A stretch of 64,000 nt of DNA from Gnetum montanum (Eukaryota > Streptophyta > Gnetopsida > Gnetales > Gnetaceae). Positions 1-11,190 of this stretch are shown one piece after another. Each line of letters begins with the position of its first letter. The first letter of the stretch is position 1. Where the stretch lies: assembly GCA_015680685.1 (NCBI GenBank), contig MNCI01013895.1, forward strand, positions 735,283 to 799,282. The letters run 5' to 3'. The notes below the pieces were generated by a model. It did no database searches. It was not told where the DNA came from and was given only the letters and a program-made list of their open reading frames with translations. Position numbers and translations under genes: made by a program.

Positions 1-939
1 TATGCTCAACACCACTCAAGAGAGTGGACAATGTAGTCTCAGAGCGTAGTCTCCAAAATTACATTATTTTGCATTATTTTTAGGTACATTGCAGTTTGTT
101 TGGCACTCACACATGTAGCCTTGGTAGTGTAGTCACAGTTTGGCAGTCTCACAGGGTCCATGGGAGCGTAGTTGGGTGCCGCGTAGTCCCAACTACCCCC
201 TACCACATGGTGTTCGATCCACGACTCACACTAACCTTAGGCCTATAAATACGCTAGTGCTTCACATTTTAGGGGTTGGCATTTGAAGCAATCGATTGGT
301 ATTTTAGCATTTGGCAAACTTAGAGCTCACTTGGCATTTTTGGGTAGACACCATTGCACACCACAACAACACCATCACATACCACCTAGCACATCATCAA
401 CCATTGTAGCTCGCAGGACACTGTGGTAGCCAACTCGGTAGGCTTAAACTTCATGATGGATGTTAGTTTTCATAGCCTAGATGCCTTGAGATTGTGACTA
501 TGGTACCTACTATACTTGTTTGTACATTGAATTCCTCCTCATCTTTTCCTTGTAGTTAAATATGCTCCCCCTATTTGGGGTGGTGTCGCTCTCTCTCTCG
601 CTCACATCTTGCACATTTTTAGCATTTTATTTTGCATTCTAGCATTCTATTCACATTTTTTGTTGTTTCTACATATTTCAGTGCATTTGCACCCCCATTT
701 CGCATCACAAACCTTGACTATGCTCACCCCCGTGGGCATTGTGGACATTGCAAACATTGTGCAAACCCTTAGCATTCGTTTCATCGTAACACTCATAAGT
801 CCCAATTCAATCGACAAGATCATTTTGGGCACCCCACCTCTATTTTCTAGTAGGCCCTCATTCGCAAGAGAGGTTAAGGTTGTGTGACCACAAATCTCTC
901 GGTGTACCATTCTAGCCTCTGATGTTCTTGGTCACTATA
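1..939 (+). repeat. 5' LTR of element A (3' part only, cut by window start)
   Basis: Aligns by eye over its whole length with 17873-18845: shared opening, TATAAATA block, the segment around the GGGGTTGG motif, and the end near GTTCTTRGTCRCTAYA. It ends at 939 in TATA where the other copies end in TACA, six bases before the primer-site candidate. Its divergence from the 3' LTR (scattered, mostly C/T and G/A changes plus small indels) implies an old insertion. Confidence 0.85.
244..251 (+). promoter_or_regulatory. TATA box in 5' LTR of element A
   Basis: TATAAATA, found at the matching place in the LTRs at 18153-18160, 41033-41040 and (minus strand) 34696-34703. Conservation in four LTRs of three orientations or ages supports it as the core promoter of the element RNA. 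Confidence 0.7.
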
Positions 940-945
940 GTTTTT

Positions 946-962
946 TGGTGCTAGAAGGAGGG
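946..962 (+). other. Candidate primer-binding site of element A
   Basis: TGGTGCTAGAAGGAGGG lies six bases after the LTR end. Element C has TGGTGTTAGAAGGAGGG on the minus strand (33903-33919) at the same spacing. A start of TGG is expected for a site complementary to a tRNA 3' end. I cannot assign the tRNA. It is not the initiator-Met site (TGGTATCAGAGC). Confidence 0.5.
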
Positions 963-1388
963 CCTTTGCTATTTCCTTCTTCAACCTTCCTTGGTTGTTG
1001 CCTTGCATGCTCTTTGCACCCTATGCAGATTGGTTTGCACCATCGGTTCCCTTAGAGCCCCACTTGATAACCACTAGAGTGTATATTTTACAATTAGCCA
1101 AATTTTGGGTGCTTAGGAGAGTGTAGTCAGCTCACAATGTAGTGAGTGTAGTCAACTCTCAACAGTCCTAGAGTTAGCCAATTTTCAACAATTTATACTT
1201 AGTTGTTTTTTTTTGTGTTTTTATACTTAGTCATTTTTTCTGGGTTTTACACTTAAGCCATTTTTTTAGTTTTTTTACACTTAGCAATTTTTTTGCATTC
1301 CTGCACTTAGCCATTTTTCTCAGTTAGTAGAGTTAGCCGTTTTCCTTTCTTTTGTGTTCAATAGCATTTTGCATTCCTTCCTTGCACC
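963..1388 (+). repeat. Leader with ~30-bp tandem repeats (element A)
   Basis: Untranslated leader between primer site and gag. At 1170-1350 a T-rich unit of about 30 bp containing ACTTAGCCATTTTT is repeated about six times, diverged. The same array, longer, occupies the leader of element C (33430-33665, minus strand). GTAGTC-type words like those of the LTR also occur (1125-1155). No coding sequence seen. Confidence 0.6.
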
Positions 1389-4300
1389 ATGAACCTTGAA
1401 CAACCTTCAAACTCTACTTTGAGTGTAGTTGTTGTTCGGCTCATTTAGTGAGAGATCACGATTAACCTTCCTAGGGCTGGGGGTCCTATCTTGGTAGAGA
1501 GGCAATCTTTTAGGTGATGCAACCTACCTCCCAAGTTCATGATGCTCAACAATGAGCAATATAACTTCGTTCGCATGAAGCTCTAGGTGGGTTTGTACAT
1601 AGATCGCCAAGAAATGGATGCTAAATGTAGTTTTGAGCTTATCCATCATGGCGGGAGGGAATGGTTCCCTTTTGATATAGACAGTATTTCACTCACGGAG
1701 GCCTACCAGTGAATGTTGGACAACCTCATCCGACACATGGTTCATGAGGTAGGGATTGACTACAAGGAACCCTGCATGAGGATGTGGATGAGTTTGAAGC
1801 TCGATCCAAGCATGACGACTCATTCCACACCTTGTTCTAGTTGATAACCTCTGCTTTCATGCCTCCACCATCTCACCAATTTGTCTCTTCGGAGACAACC
1901 ATAAACCAGATGTCACCACCCAGGTCCACACTTGTGGTGGCAACTCACCAAACATAGCAAACATGATAGGATAGTGCACCTCACTTTAGCTTTTCTTTTA
2001 GCCTACCTTTCATCATACCTTCCTAACTTATGCAGCTTCTGCAGCGTTCACAGCCTACCTAGCCTATGTAGCTTGCATAGCATGCTAAGCCTATTTAGCC
2101 CTATGCACCATTAACTGTTGTGCCTACATAACTTTATGTGTACACTGTGCACATCTCTTAGCTGCATATGGCTCAGGCATCATTTGTCTCATTGCCTGTC
2201 ATGTCAACATCCTTCATAATTGCCCAATGTACAAACATGTGGTGGGGGCCAGGGGTTGTGTCTATCACGCAGCCCATGCAATAAGCATCATGTGTGGTCA
2301 CATAACCTAGAACTCGGTCATGGGCCACCCAAACATCATAGTGGATGGCACAACCCACATAGCCTACCACAACTGCACTTAGCTTAGATCAAGCATTCTA
2401 GTTGATCCAAAGCCTCACCAAAGAGGTCAAGTAGCTCAAGGCTACCTCCTCTGAAACTATCCATGTGATGGACTTTTACTAGAACAATCCAATCAGTCCT
2501 ATAGTTCCACCACTAGCACTGCCTATTGGGGTCCCTCTACTCCAATTCACCAAATACAATGATGAGGGGGATACTAATGCTCATTTGGTGACCTTTTGGT
2601 TAGAATGCCTTCTACTACAAGCATGACCACATGCAAATATCCATGTGTTTACCATGTCCTTGACCAGTAAGACACTAAAATGGTATCGTGCACTCCCTAG
2701 GGCCTCTATTTCTTCTTTAGAGAAGTTGCTCACCCAATTCATCACATGCTTCAAGTATAACTTGAAGCCCAAGGTGGCCTTGGACTAGTTAATAAAAGTG
2801 AAGTAGGGCCACTTAAAGATCATGCAAAAATTCATTCAATGCTGGAGTGCATTGCTAATGAGATCTACAAACACATCATGGAAACACACTTGCTAGCCAT
2901 TTTTAGAGATGTAGTGAATGACTTCATCAAGTTGAAGTTGCATTACCTTGCCTTGCAGTCCTTAAGCCAAGCATTTGCTCAAACCAAGAGCATTTAGGAT
3001 GTAGCGGAGGCCAGCAAAGATCTGACCTACGTGGCCTACAAAAACCTACATGTGAAGAAAAAAAAAAGACAAGGACAAGGGCAAGCAAGCAACCACAACT
3101 ATAGTAATGGTGGCCAACGAGGCTAAGCCAAATAATGCCAAATCAACGGCCAAGCCACCCAAGGCCCCAACCAACAACAACAAGGTAATTTCCTCTAGCA
3201 CATCAGCAAACAACCAGCCTACATTATCCACAGCCATAGCACCAATTGCCACAAGGCCTAACTTCGAGGGCAAAGATCACTAGAAGTACACACAGTTGCC
3301 CATTAAGTGGTTGAAGCTCTTAGACCAACTACTTCACACTAGACTTATCTAATATAAGTAGATGTTCGAGGATGTTTGCAAGCGGCATGATCAATATTGT
3401 GAGCTCCTCAAGAATCCTTTAGCTACATTGCCAAATGAGCCTCTAGTTCCCAAGCATTTTAGATTGAATCGGTTTTGCCAATATCACCAATTAAAAGGTC
3501 ACGACATAGAATTTTGCATGGTTTTGCAGGACAATATACAACACATGATTAATAAGGGCGAGTTGGTCCTTGATGCAACCAACCCAGTGCAACCCCAAAA
3601 CTAGTCAATGGGGGTATACAGGGATCCTCTCAATGCAAGTGGTGAAGGGTACATTATCAACGCTATTAGCATTGATGATGATTCAAAACTAGCATAGGAA
3701 CCATTCGTGGTTCGTCTACTCTCTAGTGATGCAGGGGTCTCCTTGTCCTCAATCAGTTCAAGGACCCCTTTTGTTATTAGAGCATCACCTTAGGTGCCCA
3801 TAATATCCTTTGTGGTCAGGGCCTCGCAGCATGTTGCGACAACAACAACCCAATCACCCTTCATCGTAAGGGTGCCACAACGTGTAGACTCCCCACCTAT
3901 TCGGAATTTGGTGATGGGAAATGCATCAGTTCCTACTCACCCAAAGCCCTATCCTATAGCCAATACCAATAGGCAATTAAGATGGTAACCTGGGAGGCCC
4001 AATGAATGCCTTGTTGATTGAATGCTTAGGCAACACTAGGAGCAAAGGGTATTAGACCCATCAAAGCCTATCCCCTTGTCTTCTATCCCAATGACCCAAC
4101 CAACCAAAGAGGCTACAACAAGCAACCAACAACGGAGCACTAAGGCTCCAAAGTAAGCAAAGAAAATAAAGCCTAAATCCCTCCATGTGAGATTCATCTC
4201 TTAGGCCACATGAAGGAGATGAAGGCCAACAATAAAGTAGTGGATAGCAGAAAGGACTTCCTTGATGCATTGGCCTAGGTCAAGTAGGCTTTGAAAAAAA

Positions 4301-5100
4301 AACACAACATTAAGCCTATATGACCTGATAATGACCTCCTTTGTCCACTATGAAGTATTAGTTTGCATGCTGACATCTATCGTTGTCACAAAGGACATCC
4401 CAGTAGATGAGCAATCTATCCACACTGTGATGTTGCCTCCTTCCCCACAGGGATCAAGTTCAACACCCCTAGCATTTCATGATGAGGCGATTAAGATGGA
4501 CCTTGAGAAGGGTCAAGTCATTATTGCGCCGATATTCATCACAATCCATGTGGGGCAATGTAGAATCCATAGGGTGCACGTTGACGATGGGATGAAAACT
4601 AATGTCATCCCATATACAATCATTGACAAGCTTGGTTTCGCTAATCAAATCAAACCAACAAAGATGACATGCCTTAAATCCTTCAATGGGTCATGTGTCG
4701 TTGTAAGGGAATAGTCACGATAGCGTTTGTCGTAGGGGAGCGATTCCCCACCATTGCTAAATTCATAATGATTAAGGAGATGCCAAGTTTCAACCTTATC
4801 TTGGGTAGGCCTTGGTTAGCCTAACAGTGGGCTGTCTCCTCCCCCATCCATCAAGAAATCCACCTTCCATATGAAGGTGGAGAGGTTGTCATATATGGTA
4901 ACAATGGAACCCCTTTGACTGTTAGCAACATTGACACTAAACAAGGGTCAGAGGTGGAGTTCCCTAATGACATGCCTCCCACAAAGAACGAAGGTAAGAA
5001 ATGTGAGGTAGACCGACCTAAGGAGGCAATGGGAGTCCTTGATCTTCCAGAGGATTCTTTGTGGGTAGAACTACCCTTCAACATAGCTAATGAAGGATAA
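1389..5100 (+). pseudogene. gag-pro: gag-protease of element A (decayed)
   Basis: Start ATG at 1389 chosen because the opening (MNLEQPS...) matches the opening of element C (MNGDQPS...), and both reach NEQYNF / HEQYNF soon after. The Gag core (about 2524-3000: FTKYNDEGD, then LKWYRAL) is followed by a Lys/Asn/Thr-rich linker and a zinc-knuckle variant near 3470-3515 (C-X2-H-X4-H-X4-C, second Cys replaced by His). The retropepsin region is near 4560-4830, with VDDG at the active site and ILGRPWL at the end. It stops at TAA 5098-5100, two bases before a strong GT donor. Numerous TAG stops and frameshifts. It would supply capsid and protease for virus-like particles. Confidence 0.82.
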
Positions 5101-5102
5101 GG

Positions 5103-5928
5103 TGAGTACTGTATTATACCATCCAGGCCCTACGTGCCCACTAACCCACACTGCATTAGGAAACAACTACATAACTAAGGCATCCCCTTGGTCCAATAGG
5201 CACTAGGTGCCTACCCACCCCACTTCTGCATGTTTTGCTTGTTTACATTTTATGTTAGCTTGGTTGGTTGCATTTTTGCATTGTTTTCCTTATTGTGCAT
5301 TTATTTCTTCTATTCGTGCATTTTCGCTAAGTTTACATTTTCGCTTGGTTATTTTTAGTAGTTAGTTTACATGTAAAAAATAGCAGAATGCATAAAAATC
5401 ACAAAATTTTAAAATTACAAAATACTACAGCCTGCCAAGGCCTAAAATTGGCAATCTTGCTCCCTTCAACACATGGCTCAAAAAGGCCTTAAACTATCAT
5501 ATGACCTGCCATGACCTAAAATTGGCAATCTCCCTTGCATAGCATGGCCCAGAATGACCTAAAACTACCAACATGGCTTGCCATGGCCTAAAAGTAGCAA
5601 AACTTTTCTGTTATCGCATGGCTTAAAATGACATTAAACTATCATTGGGGCCTAGAGTGGCCTAAAACTATCAAAACATTATTTACACACGTGACCTGAA
5701 ATGGCCTAAAACTAGCAATCGCTACAGCTCAATTGCAACAACTCATCAGATCATTAGCATCAAACACATAGCAAATAAATACAAAAGTATACTCATCATA
5801 CACTCCATGTAGCAAAAATCCACTAGATCTCATAAAAAATAATAATACATTGCATGACCATCCACATTATATAGCAAAAATACACAAAAATACAAAAATG
5901 TCCAATGGAAGGCTACATCAGGATTTGC
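5103..5928. other. Spacer between gag-pro and asORF (element A), with boundary repeats
   Basis: No reading frame of note. At 5430-5720 about seven copies of a roughly 40-bp unit read like CATGGCCTAAAACTAGCAA (plus strand). The same phrase, same sense, fills this spacer in C (29555-29705), E (45640-45860) and F (63425-63565). The rest is AT-rich. Confidence 0.65.
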
Positions 5929-8900
5929 TTAACTAATGGTGCTAGGTGGGGGTGGAAGGTCCTCTTCTTTTGCTGGGCCACTAGGGCTTGCAACATTGCT
6001 TGGTGCCTATCAACAATAACAATAATAAGAAAAAAATTTATGAGCAAGAGTGTAATATGCAACTTAACAAAAAAAGCATAAAAACAACATAAAGAACTAA
6101 CCTAAGAGGGTCCCGCACTGACCATGTCTAGAGGCAGGCTATCAAGGCCCTCCTCCAAGCATTAGAGGATCTTGGCCTTTGATAGCTACATCCAGTCCTC
6201 TTAATTAAAGTCAACACCCACAAGGGTCCTATCTTTGTCCATGGCAGTCCATGTAGGCAACTGCATAGAAAAGGTGGTAGACGAAGTCTCCCCTAAAGGC
6301 ATGATAATCTCCGGCTTGGGGGAACCACTAACCACTGTATGGCGAGTAAATATCTTGAAGGCCTATCTCCTGCTAATTACCTCAACGAACATCTCAAGGT
6401 AGTGGTGGTCAATAGACTCTTCTTTGAGCTATTAAAGATATGCATCTTGCTCATACTTATAGTGGTGCTTGTGATTTTTCTGCGTATGCCCCCACTTGCA
6501 CACCTTAGTGCTGAAATTTTTGCAATCTTGACTTTTTTAGGCAAGCAGATCTATTTGTAGCCTCTACTCAATGATCTCTCAAGTGGCCTTGTTCTTTCCT
6601 CGAATGGCCGACCAACACCTAGCATAGTTAATCTCTATGATCTACCAAGTACTATCTCCCCGTGATTAATTTGCCAAGAAGTCATATCAGGACTGAAGAT
6701 CCTTGATCTTCTTGTCCTGGCTTACCACTCTTTCTTGAAGCTCGTGCACATGTTTCCACAGATGCTTGTTTGAGTGCCTACAGCTCCATAATGCTTTTGC
6801 ACAGGAAAGCATGCACTTTCTAGTTGCCTAGTACACACGATGAGGCACTTGCTCTACTTCAAGAGGGTACTCAGGGACGACATCCACCTTAGCCACCCGG
6901 TTCAGATTCCATCAAAGTTTAGAACCTATTGGCATGCAATAAGCAAATTAACATTAGCCATAAACTAAGCATAAAATCGGTAAAGCAATGTAAGTAAAAC
7001 AACAACATGCATACCAAGCTCAGGATTCACCTACTATAGCTAGTCTACCATATCCTCAACAATGCCTTTCATGAAGGCAAAATTGTTTGGCATCTCTACC
7101 CATGGCTTCATGCAGTAGGTAGGTGTAGGTAGTGGACCACTAGTAGGTACATTTGAGGCTACATAATAATAATGCACTTAGTGACAACCAAACAACCAAA
7201 GATGCAAGAGCAAAAGAGCAACAACAAATAGTCATTTAAAGCATTTACCTAGCAAGCCCTTTGATGTGAGAGCAGGGGGAGCTCCCAACTGCACACCATC
7301 AAAGAGGCTAGTAAAATCACCCTCATTAGGGTAGAACAACCCCTCCACCTCAAACTGTTGGAAGGTCTCTGCAACCTCATGTAGCTCCTCCCTAGGTGCT
7401 TTCTCCTTCTCAGCTTGAGAAGGGGCCACCTCTACTACTATTGTTGTTGCTACTTCAACAGCCCTCTTATCTAATTTACAAGCATAAAATTTTAGCATTA
7501 ACATAACTTAGCCAAAAAACACTAAAAATATAAATAAAAAAAATATAAAACAAATGCATCTATACATGTACTAATCTGCAACATCTGTGCACAAGCTTGG
7601 GATTTTGAGGTAGATCTTCTTAGTGCTTGCCTATCCAACTATAGGAGTAGCCTCCTCCGCTGGACGTGGTGTCTTGATCTTTGCCTTGGGAGGCCCCACC
7701 ATTTTCTCAATGTAATAGTTGGCCTTGTTCACATTCCCAATGACGATTAGGGGACACTCGCCTATGTTTTCACAAGAATAGTGTGACCGTCCTAGATGGC
7801 CTTTGGTCGTCACTGAGTACAATGCATTGATCCCCTCTAGAGGGTCCTACGTATGAGTGGTTGCGAATAGGTACTTGATCTAAGGCTTAGATAGCTGCTC
7901 ATAATCTTGCACTACCCAACAACCACTATCTCGGACAACCAAAAGCTCCACGAACCTTCGCAAATACGCTACAAAGAACGAGAAGTGTACGTGAGACCTC
8001 GCTAGGAGGTTGTAACATAACTTGGTTACCTTTGCATGTAGTTCGATGGTGATGTAGGAGGCCTAGTTGAACCTTGTGCATTCTTGTAGTACCTCCTTCA
8101 TCACCCATGCCTGCTCTATTCCAAGGATTTTTCCATGGGAGAGCAACTTCAGGAATGCATGGGCCTGAAAGAGAGGGTAGAGCTCCTTGACCTTAAGCAC
8201 ATGCACGTTCCTAATTAGGATTCCTTTGTGAGATCGAGTGGCTCTCACCCACTTGATCTCTTCTTTAAGGTCCACCTCTTTGTTGGCCTTGTCAATGACC
8301 AATGGGCCATCAGAGGGGAGGCCAAAGAGGTCAACAAAGAAGGCCTCGTCGAGGTCTAGGACTACCTTTGCTTTGTGCATGTAAGTGACAAAGTGGTGGA
8401 TGTCACTACTGAAGGAGTCTATGATGGTGACCATTTTGGCCACCAGAATGCTTAAGTTAAGGGCCAAGAAAAGGTCCATAAACTCGGCACATGTGAGCTG
8501 ACTAGTCAACACCTCTGAGGCCTGATGGCACAACCAATGCTGCACCCCCTCCACATCACCATATTTCATGATGAGCGTAGCCTCACTATGGCCTGTGGTG
8601 ATCATCATCACTTCTCTTGAAGCAACTGCAGCTGCAACGTAGGTAAAAATGCTGTTAACATTATGCAAGGGCAAATCAATGAATGCATGTGAGCAAACAT
8701 AAAAGCCAAACAATAAATGCTTATGTGGAACAAATGGTATATGAGATGGAGGTGGTGGTGCAACCGATTTCTTGAAGTTGGGCTCACCACTAGCCCATCC
8801 CTTGTTAAGCCAATCATAGGTCTTGCATCGCTCGAACGCCTTTCGGCACTGGGTAGGATAATTCTTTAGATCTTCTTCCACTTGCTCAAGTATGTCCTCT

Positions 8901-9540
8901 TGAAAGTTTGAACTAGAGGAGAACACCTCTAGGGCAGTGTGGATCAAAGCAAGAGCCTCTTTCTCATCATGGAGCCCTTGATCATCAACTTTGAATCTAA
9001 CATTAAGCATGGATAGTTAGCAGTTAGCAAACTTAGCATGGGCCAATAGCAAGAAACACAATGCAAAATCATAAGAAAACTTACCCTCCTGCACTATATA
9101 TAGTTCCAAGTGGGTTTTAAAATAGAGTATGCATGCATAGAGCAACGAAGAGGGTGTTGCTCTTGTTATAACAAGAGAACTCCAGCACTCCCCAAATCCT
9201 GGATAAGGGATGAGTGTGCTTATGGCCTTGCCTTGAACCACCTGCTCTGTCATCACTGGTCATGGGCTCATTGGACATAAATTTCAATATGTCCTCCTGG
9301 TTGGCCCTGGGTAGCAATTTCTTGGTGATAGTGCCTGCAACCTCCGTTGCTAAGTGTGATTGCATAATCACATTAAAGTGCTATAGTAGGAATGTTAGGA
9401 ACTCGGATGCCCTGGGCCAAAACCATATTGCCTGATGACCCACCCACATGTTTAGTGCAGGTGTGTTGGGCACAGGCTTGCTCATATAGCAAAGAATGCC
9501 AACAAGCTTCACAATGACTAAGATGGTCTTTATTAACACT
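5929..9540 (-). pseudogene. asORF: multi-exon gene opposite to gag-pol (element A copy)
   Basis: Exons inferred from GT/AG sites that match copies in E, F and D: 9540-9085, 8996-8712, 8631-7576, 7470-7249, 7158-7015, 6925-6102, 6006-5929. Lengths 456, 285, 1056, 222, 144, 824, 78; all but the 824 are multiples of 3. Exon 1 resembles an FCP1/NIF HAD-phosphatase domain without its catalytic Asp residues. Exons 2-3 form the longest open frame of the window (8063-9010, 315 codons, reading through an 81-nt intron). They carry FFVDLFGLPSDG, a short motif also seen, loosely, in element B ORF3. Exon 6 has KNHKH and coiled-coil-like stretches. Exon 7 ends PPPPSTIS-stop. Decay: exon 3 donor is AT, and several TAG stops occur. 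A further 5' exon may lie at 9675-9745. The full protein is not one I recognise. Confidence 0.75.
9085..9540 (-). pseudogene. asORF exon 1: FCP1/NIF-like HAD phosphatase domain, catalytically dead (element A)
   Basis: Read on the minus strand, order of landmarks as in plant FCP1-like proteins: KTILVIVKLVGILCYM (family: K-L-hydrophobic-D-L-N-G-L-L-C), IWFWPRASEFLTFLL (family: RP-x2-x-EFL-E-F), HFNVIMQSHLA (family: F-D-V-x-IWSS), then LSRIW, CYNKSNTLF and LFxNPLGTIY (family: L-R-K-W, YN-x-SNTLLLDDSPYKAL-x-NPPHTAI). The motif I Asp is replaced, and the DD pair after SNTL is absent in all four copies of the window. The family assignment is by eye from memory of family motifs. Confidence 0.6.
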
Positions 9541-11182
9541 CTACAGCTGCAAGACAACAAATGTAGCATTAGTATACACTAGATGCAAATTGTGACAAAA
9601 AATATGAAACTTTAAATTACACTTAGCAAAAAATTAACATGACATGACATAGCATAAGTTAGAAAGGTATCCTAGGGCCCCTGGGCTTGTGGGTATAGGA
9701 CGTTAATACACACATTTGACATGCCTAGTACTGACTAAGGTATAGTACGTTTCACATAGCATCATTATTTCATTTTGCATGATTACACATTTAGCATTAT
9801 AGGTTGCATCATCATTTCATTTTGCATGATTGCATATTTAGCATTATAGGTTGCATCATCATTTCATTTTGCATGATTGCATATTTAGCATTATAGGTTG
9901 CATCATCATTTCATTTTGCATGATTGCATATTCAACATTAGCATTTTGCATTTTACAGGTTTAACACTTTTTGTATAAAATTTTCAAAACATTTTCTAAC
10001 TCCAAGTGGCATAATTTGGGAATCTAACTCTGGGCTACCTAGCGTAGTCCAAAAATTGAAAATATTTCTAACTCTAGAACCATTGACTACACTTTAACGC
10101 CTTTAGAGAATAGTCCCAGACAAAATGTTAAAATTTTGAACTAATTGTCATCCACAGGGCTGTCCCTACATTGCACCTTGCCCCAAAACTTTCTAACAAA
10201 AATTAACGGAAAAAATAGAGTGCCACATCTCCCTTCGGGCCCCTGTTGCACTCGAGCACAATGCCATTGTGGCCTTGGTGGTTGCCATTGTAGACAAAAA
10301 AATAGAAAGCAGTAGGAACCCTCTACCGCGTCCTTGCCCCATGGCGCACCTTCTCGGTTGTCGTCGATGCCTTCATCCTTACTCTTGCTTCACCTCCCTT
10401 GCCCTGTAATGGTCGCTTAGGGCCATCACCGATGCCTGCATCTCTCCCTCATCACACGCTAGAAAAAATAAGTAAAAAAAAGAAGATATAATTGTCTTTT
10501 ATAGAGCCAAAAAATAATATAATTATCTTTTACAAAGCTCCATGTGTGCAGGCGGTGGTCCTAGTGCCCTCTCCAAACCCTCGTCCCTGCTTCGCGTAGG
10601 GTTGAAATTTTCAAAATTCATGCAAAAATAAAAATCGCAAAAACTTACTATGCCCTTGCCCCATAGGCAGCAGCCTTAGGGCCACTGTTGAAACCCCAAT
10701 CGTCTGCCCCATGTGCCACAAAGAGTAGAACACGTTTTAAAACAAACCCTCCATTCGCCAACATTTCCTTTCTTTTTCTTATGGCCACATTGGGTGCCAC
10801 AACAAAAAACCCCTGTTTCCACGTGCGAGCACTCCCTCCCAAGCCATGGTAGTTGCAATGGCCCTTGCCATGGCAAGGCATTGCCAAAACCAAAACCAAA
10901 GCCCCAAACACCTAAGTGTTGGAAAAGTGCAAAGAAACAATGATAAAAAGGGAGAGAGTGTAGTTAGGGTACTTGGCAGTCGGTGGCACCCTCTCCTTCT
11001 CTACGTGTGTTTGTGGTAGGCATCCTAGGACTTGCTCTCCCTCGTCGATGTTGGGTAAGTCAAGGTGCTGGTGTCCACTTTGATGCGACATTCTAGCAAC
11101 TACACTCCTACAATTGCATTACGCTCTCAAAAGTTTGCATTTTCAACTTTGACAATGAAAAATTTACTTAAGGTAAAACATG
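9541..11182. other. Spacer between asORF exon 1 and its promoter candidate (element A)
   Basis: Contains a possible extra 5' exon or conserved leader on the minus strand at 9675-9745 (shared with D 36108-36170), the 47-bp minisatellite (9758-9940) and LTR-like TAACTCTGG / GTAGTC words at 10020-10130. A GC-richer block at 10230-10950 with CCTTGCCCCAT words corresponds to 36540-37180 of D. Short open frames here differ between A and D, so I do not call genes. Confidence 0.5.
9758..9940. repeat. 47-bp minisatellite, ~4 copies
   Basis: A unit beginning GCATCATCATTTCATTTTGC and ending in TTTAGCATTATAGGTT repeats with period 47. The internal copies are nearly identical, far better preserved than the surrounding element, so the array expanded recently. 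It lies upstream of asORF exon 1 on the minus strand. Confidence 0.85.
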
Positions 11183-11190
11183 CTTTTATA
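11183..11190 (-). promoter_or_regulatory. Candidate TATA box for asORF (element A)
   Basis: Minus strand TATAAAAG in the context GGGATATAAAAGCATG. Element D has GGGTATATAGGCAT at the matching place (about 37383-37392). Upstream on the minus strand (11220-11300) are CTAGGACTACGCTC and AGCATAGTC words typical of the LTR U3. Position and conservation in two copies are the only support. Confidence 0.3.

Noticed and set aside
609-910. Open frames on both strands in the 5' LTR (also 18389-18808)
   Set aside because: They lie in LTR R/U5 sequence, share no conserved coding pattern between the two LTRs and result from low stop density in CT-rich DNA.
4061-4270. Cys/Trp-rich minus-strand frame within gag, and similar shadows over gag and pol
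   Set aside because: Antisense shadow of the gag linker; no counterpart in C or E.
8063-9010. Single uninterrupted 315-codon gene on the minus strand
   Set aside because: Copies in E and F show an intron at 8712-8631; here it happens to be open and 81 nt long. I treat the frame as exons 2-3 of asORF.
10648-10943. Overlapping frames on both strands in the GC-richer spacer block
   Set aside because: The collinear block of D (36540-37190) has different, non-matching frames; likely leader or promoter DNA of asORF.
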